A DNA stretch of 64,000 nt from CAVVSD01 sp963757125 (GTDB lineage Bacteria; Actinomycetota; Thermoleophilia; Solirubrobacterales; Solirubrobacteraceae): contig CAVWQP010000004.1 of the NCBI GenBank assembly GCA_963757125.1, positions 1,426,001 through 1,490,000 on the forward strand. Reading direction: 5' to 3'. A program made the position numbers and the translations under genes. Below are positions 54,412-63,835 of the stretch, piece by piece. The stretch's first letter is position 1. Every line of letters starts with the position of its first letter. The notes beneath the pieces are model-generated. The model made no database searches, was not told the DNA's origin, and worked only from the letters and a program-made list of their open reading frames with translations.

Positions 54412-55401
54412 AGCGACCGGCCCAACCGCTCCCCCGCCGCCTCGAGCTCCGCCACGTCCGTCGCCTCGACGATCTCCTGGATGTCGAGCAGCCGCTGGCC
54501 GAACGGGTCCATGCCGTTCTGCCCCACGACCGCGTAGCAGGGCACGCCGCCCTGGCGGGCCTGGGTCGCGACCTCGGCGGCGATCTTGCCGCGCAGCGTC
54601 GTGTCGTCCATCCGGCCCTCGCCGGTGATGACCGCGCGCGCCGCGCGCATGCGGTCGGCGAAGTCCACCGCGTCGAGCACGAACGGCGCTCCCGCCTCGA
54701 GCTTCGCCGAGTACTGCGCCCACAGCCCGCCGGACAGCCCGCCTGCGGCGCCGGTCATCGGGACGCCGGTCGGGTCGCGCTTGAACGACCGCGCGAGCTC
54801 GCGCTGGCGTGCCTCGAGCTCGCGGATCTGCTCCGCGTCGGCGCCCTTCTGCGGGCGCGAACTCGACGGGCGCGCGCTCGAACGGCGTGCGGACGTCGCA
54901 GAGGCAGACGAGCTTCGCCCGCCCGATGCCGCCGCCCTCCTCGATCGCGTCGATGGCGCCCTTGCCGCCGTCGGTCGTCGCCGATCCGCCGACGCACACG
55001 AGCACGACCTCCGCGCCGCCGGCGACGGCGGCCGCGATGAGCTGGCCGGTGCCGTAGGAGGTTGCTGCGATCGGGTCGCGCTCGGGCTCGGCGACGAGCG
55101 CGAGCCCGGACGCCTCGGCGACCTCGACGACCGCGGTGCCGCCGTCCTCGAGCAGGACGTAGCCGGCCTGGAGCTCGCGCCCGAGCGGGTCGAGCGCGGT
55201 GATCCCCGCGGTCTCGCCGCCGAGCTGCGTCAGGAGGACCGTCGAGGTGCCCTCGCCGCCGTCGGCGACCGGGCACAGGTCGGGCGGGACGAGCCCTGCC
55301 GCCTCCAGGCCGCGGCCGATCGCCGCGGCTACGAGCTGCGCCGTGTACGTCCCCTTGAAGGAGTCCGGCGCGACGAGGACCTGCCGCGTGTCGGTCGTCA
55401 T
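54408..55401 (-). pseudogene. glxK: Glycerate 2-kinase, GlxK type (one frameshift)
   Basis: Family GK-I: VLVAPDSFKGTYTA at the N-terminus, PVADGGEGT, VCVGGSATTDGGKGA. The frame breaks at about 54850-54855 after PVEFAP and resumes (QKGADAEQIRELEARQREL, then MTGAAGGLSGGLWAQYSA and VITGEGRMDDTTL) to 54408. Removing one G restores about 330 aa, slightly short of the usual 370-380. It phosphorylates glycerate in glyoxylate or serine-type C1/C2 metabolism. Confidence 0.8.
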
Positions 55402-55413
55402 GGCCGCGCCACG

Positions 55414-56371
55414 CTACCCGTCGAGCTGGGCGAGCAGGCAGGACCGCGGATCGCGGTCCTCGCGCCAGCGCAGCACCTTGGTCCCGTGCCGGATGCGCCC
55501 GTCGCTCACGTGGTCGAAGGAGACCTCCACGACGAGCTCGGGGCGCAGCGCGATCCACTCGAGCTCGCGGTCGCTCGCCCACCGGGACGGGTCCGCCGAG
55601 CCGCGCTCGCCGGTCTCGTACGGCGCGAGGCGGTCGACGAGCTCGCGCTTCTCCTTCGCCCGGAACCCGCTCGTGTGGCCCGACGCCGTGGATCTTGCCG
55701 TCCTCGTCGTACAGGCCGAGGATGAGCGACCCGACCGTCCGCTCGGCCTTGCCCGGCCGCCAGCCCAGGACGACCGCGTCGATCGTCCGGACGCGCTTGA
55801 TCTTCACCATGCCCGTGCGCTCGCCGGGCTTGTAGGGCGCGCCGCGCTCCTTGGCGATGACGCCCTCGGCGTCGCGCAGCCAGCCCTCGGCGTCGGCCGG
55901 GTCGTGCACCACGGGGGTGAGCTCGAACGTCGGGTCGTCGAGACCGCCCACGAACGCCTCCAGCGCAGCGCGCCGCTCGTCGTAGGGCAGGTCGAGCAGC
56001 ACGTCGTCGCCGTGCGCGAGGAGATCGAACGCGATGAAGTGCGCCGGCGTCTCCTCCGACAGCATCTTCACCCGCGACGCGGCGGGGTGGATGCGCTGCC
56101 CCAGGGCATTGAAGAGCTGGCGCCCGTCGGGACCGTGGATCACGATCTCGCCGTCGAGGACCACGCGTGTCGCGGGGAACGCGAGCTCGGGGAAGTAGCG
56201 GGTCAGGTCGCGGCCGTTGCGCGACTGCAGGTGCACATCTCCGCCGTCGACGAACGCGATCGCGCGGAAGCCGTCCCACTTCGGCTCGTAGGCCCAGCCC
56301 TCGCCCTCGGGCAGCTTGGCCCGTGGGCGCGCGAGCTGGGGTGGGACGGGGGGCGACAGGGGCAGGCTCAT
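55414..56371 (-). pseudogene. ATP-dependent DNA ligase, LigD/LigC type (one frameshift)
   Basis: The nucleotidyltransferase domain has motif I EPKWDGFRAI (AMP-accepting Lys), DLTRYFPELAF, VLDGEIVIHG (motif III-like) and motif IV EGVIAKERGAPYKPG, then GMVKIKR (motif V). The frame breaks at about 55680-55690; the end resumes HTSGFRAKEKRELVDRLAPY and stops at 55414. One extra G accounts for it; restored length about 318 aa. Divergent from the LigD polymerase-domain gene (28-nt gap). Together they form a split LigD-like NHEJ system; no Ku gene is in the window. Confidence 0.8.
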
Positions 56372-56399
56372 GGGTGGCGCAGGTTACGCTTCCGACGGG

Positions 56400-57542
56400 G
56401 TGGCCAAGGGCGAGCACACGATGATCGAGGTCGCCGGGCGCGAGGTCCGGATGTCCAACCCCGCCAAGGTCTACTTCCCCGGCCCCGGTTGGACGAAGCT
56501 CGACGTCGCGCAGTACTACCTGGAGCTCTCCGACGCCGTGCTCCTCCACGTGCGCGAGCGCCCGACGGTCATGAAGCGCTTCGTCAACGGGATCATGGAG
56601 GACCCCATCTGGCAGAAGCGCGTGCCGAAGAACATCCCCGAGTGGCTGCAGACCGCGACGGTCTGGTTCCCCTCGGGGCGCACCGCCGAGGAGCTCGTCG
56701 CCAACGACGCCGCCCACCTCGTCTGGGCGGTCAACCTCGGCGTCATCGACTTCAACCCGTGGCCCGCGCGGCGGGAGGACCTCGAGCATCCCGACGAGCT
56801 GCGCGTCGACCTGGATCCGACCCCCGGCGTCGGATGGGACGACGTCCGCCGCACCGCGATGGTCGTCCGCGACGTCCTCGCCGAGCACGGCCTGCGCGGC
56901 TACCCGAAGACGTCGGGCTCGAAGGGCATCCACGTCAACGTCCGCATCGAGCCGCGCTGGAGCTCGGTCGAGGTGCGCCGGGCCGCGCTCGCGCTCGCGC
57001 GGGAGGTCGAGCGCCGCGCGCCCGACCTCGCGACGAGCAAGTGGTGGAAGGAGGAGCGCCACGGCGTGTTCGTCGACTACAACCAGAACGCGCGCGACCG
57101 CACCGTCGCGTCGTGCTGGTCGATCCGCCCGACACCCGACGCCCGCGTGTCCTGCGCGCTGGAGTGGGACGACGTCCCCGACGTCGAGCCGGGCGACCTG
57201 CGCATCGACACCGTCCCCGCCATCGTCCGCGAGAAGGGCGACCCGGCGGCCGACATCGACGCGCAGCCCGGCTCGCTCGACGCCCTGCACGACCTGGCGC
57301 GCCGCGACGAGGAGGGCGGCCTCGGGGACGCTCCGTGGCCGCCGCACTTCCCAAAGCAGGACTCCGAGCCCAAGCGGGTGCAGCCCAGCCGCGACAAGGA
57401 CCGCCCGACGCACCGCGGCCGCGCCGGGGACCCGCAGCCCGGCGGCCCGCCGCCCGGCGTGAGCACCGGCGGCCTGCAGCGCGGCTTCGGCTCCAAGCCG
57501 CGGACCGGGCAGGGCCACGAAAGCGAGTTCGATGATGGCTGA
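56400..57542 (+). CDS. LigD-type DNA polymerase/primase domain protein
   Basis: 380 aa from GTG 56400 (ATG 56421 is possible). The AEP polymerase domain has VRMSNPAKVYFPGPGWTKLD, RVDLDPTPGVGWDDV (catalytic DxD), KTSGSKGIHVNVRI and a late Asp in VFVDYNQNARDRT. A disordered basic and Pro-rich tail follows (about 315-380). Fills gaps during non-homologous end joining. Overlaps the AhpD-like gene by 8-11 nt. Confidence 0.88.
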   Translation: MAKGEHTMIEVAGREVRMSNPAKVYFPGPGWTKLDVAQYYLELSDAVLLHVRERPTVMKRFVNGIMEDPIWQKRVPKNIPEWLQTATVWFPSGRTAEELVANDAAHLVWAVNLGVIDFNPWPARREDLEHPDELRVDLDPTPGVGWDDVRRTAMVVRDVLAEHGLRGYPKTSGSKGIHVNVRIEPRWSSVEVRRAALALAREVERRAPDLATSKWWKEERHGVFVDYNQNARDRTVASCWSIRPTPDARVSCALEWDDVPDVEPGDLRIDTVPAIVREKGDPAADIDAQPGSLDALHDLARRDEEGGLGDAPWPPHFPKQDSEPKRVQPSRDKDRPTHRGRAGDPQPGGPPPGVSTGGLQRGFGSKPRTGQGHESEFDDG

Positions 57543-58107
57543 CAACGACACCGGCAGCGTCTTCCCGGTCCCTGACGAGACCGAGCTGCCCGAGCGCATC
57601 CAGGGCCTGTTCGGCAAGGCGCGCGAGGCGCTCGGCTTCGTGCCGAACGTGTTCCGCGTCTGGTCCTACCGGCCGGAGCGCCTCAGCGCGTGGTTCGGGC
57701 ACTTCCGCCTGCTGCACGAGCCGACCGAGGGGCTGACCGCCGCCGACCGCGAGATGGTCGCGGTCGTCGTCTCCCAGTCCAACGGCTGCCTCTACTGCCT
57801 CGTCGCGCACGGCCAGGCCCTGCGCGAGGCGCTCGGCGACCCGATCCAGGGCGACCGGATCACGCTCGACTGGAGGCGCGCGGGGCTCGACGACCGTCGG
57901 CGCGCGATCTGCGCCTTCGCGGAGAAGCTCACGCTGCGCCCGCGGGAGGTCGAGCCGGAGGACGTGCAGAGCCTGCGCGACGCCGGCCTCACCGAGGAGG
58001 AGGCGTGGGACGTCGCGGAGATCGCGTCGATGTACAACCTCACGAACCGCATGGCGATGGCGACCGGGATGCTCCCGAACACGGAGTACCACTCGATGTC
58101 GCGGTAG
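57532..58107 (+). CDS. AhpD/CMD-family peroxidase-related protein
   Basis: 191 aa (tandem ATGs at 57532 and 57535). The CMD-like helical fold carries the redox motif SNGCLYCLVAHGQALR (CxxC...H), as in alkylhydroperoxidase AhpD-like peroxidase-related enzymes. Probably cytoplasmic and thiol-dependent. Translationally linked to the LigD polymerase gene and 47 nt before the DtxR regulator. Confidence 0.85.
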   Translation: MMADNDTGSVFPVPDETELPERIQGLFGKAREALGFVPNVFRVWSYRPERLSAWFGHFRLLHEPTEGLTAADREMVAVVVSQSNGCLYCLVAHGQALREALGDPIQGDRITLDWRRAGLDDRRRAICAFAEKLTLRPREVEPEDVQSLRDAGLTEEEAWDVAEIASMYNLTNRMAMATGMLPNTEYHSMSR

Positions 58108-58154
58108 AGGGTCCGGCGCCGGAGCGACCGGTCCGGATCGATAGGCTGCAGGGC

Positions 58155-58865
58155 ATGGCAAGTGCGACCGTTGCCGAAGAGGAATACCTCCAGACCCTGT
58201 TCTGGCTGCAGGAGGCCAAGCTGCCCATGACGGGAGCCAACGTCGCCCGAGCGATGCAGCTCTCGGCCCCGACCGTCCACGAGATGGTGGGGCGCCTCGA
58301 GCGCGACGGCTACATCACGCGCGGGGGGGACAAGGCGATCAGCTTCACTGACAGCGGGCTGGAGCACGCGGAGGAGATCGTGCGCCGCCACCGCCTCATC
58401 GAGCGGTTCCTCACCGACGTCCTGGGCATCCCGTGGGACGAGGTGCACGAGGAGGCCGAGCGCCTCGAGCACGCGATGTCACCGGTCCTCGAGGAGCGGA
58501 TGCTCGCCGCCATCGGCGACGCCAGCACCTGCCCCCACGGTCACCCGATCCACGCCGGCGCGCGGATCGACGGCGTGCCGCTCGCCGACGTCGAGGAGGG
58601 CGCGACGGTCACGGTCCTGCGCTTCGAGAACGAGGCGGAGGAGTTGCTGCACTACCTGAAGACGACGGGCCTGGAGCCCGGCATGCACGGCGTCGTCACC
58701 TCGCGCGACGACAGCGAGGTGATCGTGACGGCCGACACCGGCCAGGAGTGCACGATCGACCGCGATCTCGCCGAGACGGTCTCGGTGACCGCGGACCCGT
58801 CACCGCCGCCGCGCGTCGCGCTGCCCGAGCAGCTCGTCATCTCCAAGGACCGCTACGGGCGCTAG
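58155..58865 (+). CDS. DtxR/IdeR family metal-dependent regulator
   Basis: 236 aa. HTH: TVAEEEYLQTLFWLQEAKLP, VARAMQLSAPTVHEMVGRLE; dimerisation and metal-binding part: RRHRLIERFLTDVLGIPWDE, HEEAERLEHAMS and CPHGHPI; C-terminal SH3/FeoA-like domain (about 150-236). Candidate boxes of its family occur in this window at 36250-36265 and 35587-35600. It shares CTAG with the next convergent gene. Confidence 0.88.
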   Translation: MASATVAEEEYLQTLFWLQEAKLPMTGANVARAMQLSAPTVHEMVGRLERDGYITRGGDKAISFTDSGLEHAEEIVRRHRLIERFLTDVLGIPWDEVHEEAERLEHAMSPVLEERMLAAIGDASTCPHGHPIHAGARIDGVPLADVEEGATVTVLRFENEAEELLHYLKTTGLEPGMHGVVTSRDDSEVIVTADTGQECTIDRDLAETVSVTADPSPPPRVALPEQLVISKDRYGR

Positions 58866-59383
58866 CGCCCGGCCGTCTCGCGCGCCGAGAGGAGCGCGAG
58901 GTGGGTGCCGAGCAGGGCGAGCAGCGCCGCGTGCGGTGACGCCTGCCCGGCCGCGGTGAGCGCGACCCGCCCGCGCTCGTCCTTGAACGTGTGACGCGTC
59001 GTGAGCTCGGCGAGCTCCGTCGCGTCCGAGGTCCAGACCCAGCGCGGCTTCCACCATCCGTGCGCCGCGAGCTCGTAGCGACGGCCGTCGAGCTCCATCG
59101 ACCCGCGGCGGCCCATGCCCTCGCGCAGGAACGTCGTCACCTCGGCGGCCCCGTCGCCCGACAGCACGCGGATCCGCTTCCCGCGCCCGCGGTCCAGCCG
59201 CCAGGTGGCCTCGGCCGCCTCCGCGACGGCGATCCCCGGCGAGGACCTCACGTCCAGGCGGGCGACGAGGACGTCGCCCGCGCGGAGCTCGTGGGCCCCG
59301 CCGCGCCGCGACGGCTTGCGCAACGCGAGCTCGTTGCCCGCGTCGCGGATCGCCGTCAGCGGCTCGGGGCCCTCCTCGCTCAG
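58862..59383 (-). CDS. Hypothetical protein, possible CTG start
   Basis: 173 aa if read from CTG 59383, which overlaps the upstream stop as CTGA. No ATG, GTG or TTG lies before the conserved-looking part (LTAIRDAGNELALRKPSRRG). Beta-rich pattern with MGRRGSMELDGRRYELAAHG and a hydrophobic C-terminal helix LLALLGTHLALL. No family recognised. A frameshift linking it to other sequence is an alternative to the CTG start. Confidence 0.5.
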   Translation of the reverse strand: MSEEGPEPLTAIRDAGNELALRKPSRRGGAHELRAGDVLVARLDVRSSPGIAVAEAAEATWRLDRGRGKRIRVLSGDGAAEVTTFLREGMGRRGSMELDGRRYELAAHGWWKPRWVWTSDATELAELTTRHTFKDERGRVALTAAGQASPHAALLALLGTHLALLSARETAGR

Positions 59384-60591
59384 GCGGCGTCCGCCAGTCT
59401 GACCGTGCGCGTCACGAACCGGCTGCTCGACCGGGTGCCCTTCAGCTCGGCGCGCACGACGACGGTCACCGAGGAGTCGTCGCTCAGGGCGCGCCGCGCC
59501 GCGCGGGAGAACCGCAGGACGGCGGCGACGTCGCTGCCGTCGCCGCGCAGGCGGCCGCTCGTCCGGGCCAGCACCCCGTCGGCGCTGCGCGGCAGGCCGA
59601 TCCGGCGCGCCGTCGTCGGCGACACGCGGGCCTGCAGCTCCAGGCTGCATGCGCGGCGGCAGCCGACCGTCGTGCGCAGCCCGCGCTCGAGGACGGTCGA
59701 GAGATCGGTGCTCTGCGGCTCGGCGAGCGTCACGCCGTAGCCGGCGATGCTGCCGTCGGACAGCCCGAGCTCGAAGCTGCCGCGCCCGGACTCGAACCCG
59801 TCGACGAGGATCCAGTAGGTCCGGCGCGGCACCGCGGTGAACGAGAGCAGGCTCGTGTCGGCGACGCCGCCGTCGTCGTCACTGGCGATCCTGCGCAGCG
59901 TCCCGAGGTCGCCGGTGAAGACGCCGAGCACGGTGTCGAAGCTGGAGTTCGACGTGTCGAGCGTGACCCGCTGGCGCGTGTTCGTGCGGTAGCGGTACCA
60001 GACCGACCCGCCGCCGCCCTCGGCCACGGCCGGCTCGCCGAGCTCGCGCGTCGCGAGCGTGTTGGAGCCCTGCACGCGGCCGGGCTTGAGCGCGATCGCG
60101 TCGACGAACGCGTCGTTCGGCGGCACGGTCTCGGCGTGCGCGACGACCGTGAACGTCCCCGAGCCGCCCTCGACGCCGGCGATCGCGATCCACACCGTCA
60201 CGCCCGCCTTGACCTGCAGGCTGACCTTCGCGCCCAGATCGTTGCAGGCATCGTCGACGGAGGGACCGGCGGTGAGCGCGTTGAGTGCGGTGCCGGTGTA
60301 CGTGGCGATGACGTCGTCGAAGTTCGCGTCGCACGCGTCGAGCGTCACCGCCCCGTCCGTCGGCGACGTGTACGAGTACCAGACGCTCTTCGACCGCCGG
60401 TCGCCCGCGTGGGCGGGCTCGTTGGCCTCGACGGTGGCGTCGGCCACGGTGCCCTGCACGGGCACGTCGAGCGTGAGCGGCTGGGCGGTGGCGAAGGCGT
60501 CGTTGGGTGGGGGAGCCGCCTGCGCGGACGCGGGGACCGCGGCCAGGGCACATGCAAGAACGGCGATCGGGAGCAGGCGGCGTGGATTCAT
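59380..60591 (-). CDS. Secreted protein with two PPC-like beta domains
   Basis: 403 aa. Signal peptide MNPRRLLPIAVLACALAAVP...AQA, then two repeats opening with PPNDAFATAQPL and PPNDAFVDAIAL, each with SVWYSYTSP or SVWYRYRTN and a DTVLGVFTG-type strand: bacterial pre-peptidase C-terminal (PPC)-like domains. The C-terminal part (about 290-403) is another beta domain. No protease domain, so an extracellular binding or surface role is inferred. Confidence 0.75.
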   Translation of the reverse strand: MNPRRLLPIAVLACALAAVPASAQAAPPPNDAFATAQPLTLDVPVQGTVADATVEANEPAHAGDRRSKSVWYSYTSPTDGAVTLDACDANFDDVIATYTGTALNALTAGPSVDDACNDLGAKVSLQVKAGVTVWIAIAGVEGGSGTFTVVAHAETVPPNDAFVDAIALKPGRVQGSNTLATRELGEPAVAEGGGGSVWYRYRTNTRQRVTLDTSNSSFDTVLGVFTGDLGTLRRIASDDDGGVADTSLLSFTAVPRRTYWILVDGFESGRGSFELGLSDGSIAGYGVTLAEPQSTDLSTVLERGLRTTVGCRRACSLELQARVSPTTARRIGLPRSADGVLARTSGRLRGDGSDVAAVLRFSRAARRALSDDSSVTVVVRAELKGTRSSSRFVTRTVRLADAA

Positions 60592-60661
60592 GTTGCGGGG
60601 AACGTACCTGCGCCGCGAAGGTCGCGGCGCAGGACCATCCCTGCGGACGGCGCCGGGCTGC

Positions 60662-61771
60662 CTAGGCCGTCTGGGCCACGCCGGTCGCGGCGTGCACGGC
60701 CTCGGCGAGACGCTTGACGCCCTCGTCGATCTGCTCCGGCGTCACGCCGCTGTAGGCCAGGCGGAGGCTGTGCTCTCCGCCCTCGAGCAGGAAGTCCGAC
60801 CCCTTCACGAACGCGACGCCGCGCTCGCCGGCCGCGGTGAACACAGCGTCGACGTCGACGTCGTCCGGGAAGTCGACCCACATGAAGTAGCCGCCCTCGG
60901 TCGGCTGGAAGCGCGCCTCCGGCAGCTCGCGCTGCAGCGCGTCGCCGAGCCGCGACGCGCGCTCGCGCAGCGCGTTCTTCACCGTCTCGATCGAGCCCTG
61001 GATCCGCCCGCCGCGGACGAACTGGTTCACGATCGACTGGGCGACCATGTTCGGCGAGATGTACGTGTTCGTCGCGAGGTAGACGATCTTCGCGATGACG
61101 TCCGTCGGGCCCACGAGGTAGCCGACGCGGATGCCGGGGCACACGGTCTTGGAGAACGACGACGCGTAGACCACGTGGTCGGACTCGTCGAGCGAGAGCA
61201 TCGTGGGCAGCGTGGCACCGGCGAAGCGCAGCTCGACGTACGGGTCGTCCTCGAAGACGAGGAAGTCGTACTCGCGCGAGAGCTCCAGCAGCCGGTCGCG
61301 CTTCTCGCGCGAGAGGGTGTAGCCGGCCGGGTTCTGGAAGTTGGGGATGATGTGGGCGAGCTTCGGGCGCAGGCCGCCCTCGAGCAGCTTCGCCAGCGCG
61401 TCGACGTCGATGCCGTCGGGCTCGAGGTCGACCGGCACGATCTCGGCGCCGCGCTGGCGCAGGCCGAGCAGCGTCCGGTCGTACGTCGGGCGCTCCACGA
61501 CGACGGCGTCCCCGGGCTCGACGATCGTGTCGAAGAGGAACGCGTCGGCCTGCATCGACCCGTTCGTGACGATGACCTGCGACACGTCGACGCCGTGCTT
61601 CTCGGCGATCCACGCGCGCAGCGGCACGTAGCCGATGGCTGTGCCGTACGCGGTCGTGCCCGCCGGGTCGTCCTCGAAGGCCTTCCCAGCTGCCTCGCGG
61701 AGGCCGTCGAGGTCGATGATGTCCGCGGACGGCGCGCCGCGCGCGAAGGAGATGAGGTCGGACGGGGACAT
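60662..61771 (-). CDS. PLP-dependent aminotransferase, class I/II (LysN/2-aminoadipate-like)
   Basis: 369 aa. Fold-type I features: YGTAIGYVPLRAWIAEKHGV, IIPNFQNPAGYTLSREKRDR, VFEDDPYVEL (Asp binding PLP N1) and YASSFSKTVCPGIRVGYLVG (Schiff-base Lys). Closest in style to 2-aminoadipate/MocR-type aminotransferases without the GntR domain. Substrate not determinable. 10 nt downstream of sucD's coding end on the map but transcribed the same way. Confidence 0.85.
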   Translation of the reverse strand: MSPSDLISFARGAPSADIIDLDGLREAAGKAFEDDPAGTTAYGTAIGYVPLRAWIAEKHGVDVSQVIVTNGSMQADAFLFDTIVEPGDAVVVERPTYDRTLLGLRQRGAEIVPVDLEPDGIDVDALAKLLEGGLRPKLAHIIPNFQNPAGYTLSREKRDRLLELSREYDFLVFEDDPYVELRFAGATLPTMLSLDESDHVVYASSFSKTVCPGIRVGYLVGPTDVIAKIVYLATNTYISPNMVAQSIVNQFVRGGRIQGSIETVKNALRERASRLGDALQRELPEARFQPTEGGYFMWVDFPDDVDVDAVFTAAGERGVAFVKGSDFLLEGGEHSLRLAYSGVTPEQIDEGVKRLAEAVHAATGVAQTA

Positions 61772-61781
61772 GCCCTAGAAC

Positions 61782-62657
61782 CTAGCCGCCGAGGATCTCG
61801 ACGGCGAGGCGCGCGACCTCGGTCGGCGTGCGGCCGACCTTCACGCCCTTCGCCTCGAGCGCCTCGGCCTTCGCCGCGGCCGTGCCCTGCGAGCCGGAGA
61901 TGATCGCGCCCGCGTGGCCCATCGTCTTGCCCGGAGGCGCGGAGAAGCCCGCGATGTAGGCGACGACCGGCTTGGTGACGTTGGCCTCGATGAACTCGGC
62001 CGCGCGCTCTTCGGCGTCGCCGCCGATCTCGCCCGAGAGCACGATGAGCTCGGTCTCCGGGTCCTCCTGGAACAGGGCGAGGACGTCGATGAACGTCGTG
62101 CCCGGGATCGGGTCGCCGCCGATGCCGACGATCGACGAGTTGCCGAATCCGCTCTGGGCGAGCTCGTTGCCGATCTGGTAGGTCAGCGTGCCCGAGCGCG
62201 ACACGACGCCGACGTTGCCCTCCTTGAAGAAGGAGGCGGGGATGATGCCCACGTTGGCCTTGCCCGGCGACAGGACGCCGGGGCAGTTCGGGCCGATGAG
62301 GCGCAGCCCGGGCGTGCGCGCGAGGTGCGTCGCGACGCGCAGCTCGTCGTGCGCGGGGATGCCCTCGGTGATCGCGATGATCGTGGTGATGCCGGCGTCG
62401 GCCGCCTCGAGGATCGAGTCGGCGGCGAACCGCGGCGGGACGAAGATCATCGCCGTGTTCGCGCCCGTGTCCTTCACGGCGTCCTCGAACGTGTTGAAGA
62501 CCGGGATGCCCTCGACGTCCTGGCCGCCCTTGCCCGGCGTGACGCCGCCGACGACCTGGGTGCCGTAGCGCCGGTTGTTCAGCGCGTGGAACGTCCCCTC
62601 GCGCCCGGTGATGCCCGAGACGACGAGCTTCGTGTCCTTGTCGATCAGGATGCTCAT
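61782..62657 (-). CDS. sucD: Succinate-CoA ligase alpha subunit
   Basis: 291 aa. CoA-binding Rossmann domain with VSGITGREGTFHA, then LIGPNCPGVLSPGKANVGII and VVSRSGTLTYQIGNEL; the phosphohistidine lies in GKTMGHAGAIISGSQGTA. TCA-cycle interconversion of succinyl-CoA and succinate. The start ATG overlaps the sucC stop (ATGA 62654-62657). Confidence 0.96.
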   Translation of the reverse strand: MSILIDKDTKLVVSGITGREGTFHALNNRRYGTQVVGGVTPGKGGQDVEGIPVFNTFEDAVKDTGANTAMIFVPPRFAADSILEAADAGITTIIAITEGIPAHDELRVATHLARTPGLRLIGPNCPGVLSPGKANVGIIPASFFKEGNVGVVSRSGTLTYQIGNELAQSGFGNSSIVGIGGDPIPGTTFIDVLALFQEDPETELIVLSGEIGGDAEERAAEFIEANVTKPVVAYIAGFSAPPGKTMGHAGAIISGSQGTAAAKAEALEAKGVKVGRTPTEVARLAVEILGG

Positions 62658-63793
62658 GCCGCCAGCTCCACGACCTTGGCCGCCGCAGCGTCCATCGTCG
62701 CCTCCACGTGGACGTTGGGCAGCGCCGCGTCTGCGAGCAGCTGGCGCCCCTCCACGTCGTTCGTGCCGTCCAGCCGGACGACGAAGGGGACGGTCGGCTT
62801 CACCTGCGCGAAGGCCTGGATGAGGCCGCGCGCGACCTCGTCGCAGCGGGTGATCCCGCCGAAGATGTTGAAGAGCACCGCGGTGACGGCTTCGTTGGCG
62901 AGGATGACCTCGACCGCGCTCGTCACCTCGTCGGCCTGCGAACCGCCGCCGGCGTCGAGGAAGTTCGCCGGCTTGCCGCCCGCGAGCGCGACGACGTCGA
63001 GCGTCGACATGACGAGCCCGGCGCCGTTGCCGAGGATGCCGATGTTCCCGTCGAGCTTCACGTACGTGAGGCCGCGCTCCTTGGCCATCTGCTCCTGCGG
63101 ATCCTCGTTGCTCGGGTTGCGCAGCGCGGCGTTGTCCGGGTGGCGGAACAGCGAGTTGTCGTCCAGCGTGACCTTCGCGTCGAGCGCGCGGACCTGTCGG
63201 TCGGAGGTCACGATGAGCGGGTTGACCTCGACGAGCATCGCCTCCTCGGCCACGAACGCCGCGTACAGGCGAGCGAGGAGCGCGCCGATCGGGCGCACGA
63301 GGTCGGCGTCGACGCCGGCGTCGAAGGCGAGTCGCCGTGCGTGGAAGTCCTGGAAGCCCAGCAGCGGGTCGACGTGCAGCGTCGCGATCGCGTCGGGGTC
63401 GGTCTCCGCGACCTCCTCGATCTCCACGCCGCCCTTCGTCGAGAACATCACGAGCGGCTTGCGCGCGCTGCGGTCGAAGACGATCGACGCGTAGTACTCG
63501 GCCGCGATGTCGCCGGCCTCCTCCACCCACACCTCGTGGACCGTGAAGCCGCGGATGTCCATGCCGAGGATCGCCTTGGCGGCCGCTTCGGCCTCCGCGC
63601 GATCGTTCGCGAGCTTGATGCCGCCGGCCTTGCCGCGGCCGCCGATCAGCACCTGCGCCTTGACGACGCAGGGGTACCCGATCTCGTCCGCAGCCGCTAC
63701 CGCCTGCTCGACGGTCGTGGCGGGAGAGCCGGTGGGGACAGGGATGTCATGGCGGGCAAAGAGCTGCTTGCCCTGGTATTCGAGGAGGTCCAT
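62654..63793 (-). CDS. sucC: Succinate-CoA ligase beta subunit
   Basis: 379 aa. ATP-grasp domain: MDLLEYQGKQLFARHDIPVP, VVKAQVLIGGRGKAGGIKLA, MLVEVNPLIVTSDRQVRALD and the C-terminal NIFGGITRCDEVARGL of the family. Full length. First gene of sucCD. Confidence 0.96.
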   Translation of the reverse strand: MDLLEYQGKQLFARHDIPVPTGSPATTVEQAVAAADEIGYPCVVKAQVLIGGRGKAGGIKLANDRAEAEAAAKAILGMDIRGFTVHEVWVEEAGDIAAEYYASIVFDRSARKPLVMFSTKGGVEIEEVAETDPDAIATLHVDPLLGFQDFHARRLAFDAGVDADLVRPIGALLARLYAAFVAEEAMLVEVNPLIVTSDRQVRALDAKVTLDDNSLFRHPDNAALRNPSNEDPQEQMAKERGLTYVKLDGNIGILGNGAGLVMSTLDVVALAGGKPANFLDAGGGSQADEVTSAVEVILANEAVTAVLFNIFGGITRCDEVARGLIQAFAQVKPTVPFVVRLDGTNDVEGRQLLADAALPNVHVEATMDAAAAKVVELAA

Positions 63794-63835
63794 AGGCGGC
63801 CGCTGACTCTACTTGTCCTACACTGCCGAACGCTC

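Noticed and set aside
49975..55401. An 1808-aa minus-strand open frame spanning several genes
   Set aside because: Only its ends are real (glycerate kinase N-terminus and the flavin monooxygenase). The middle is Arg/Ala-rich antisense of the LuxR regulator, a typical high-GC open-frame artefact.
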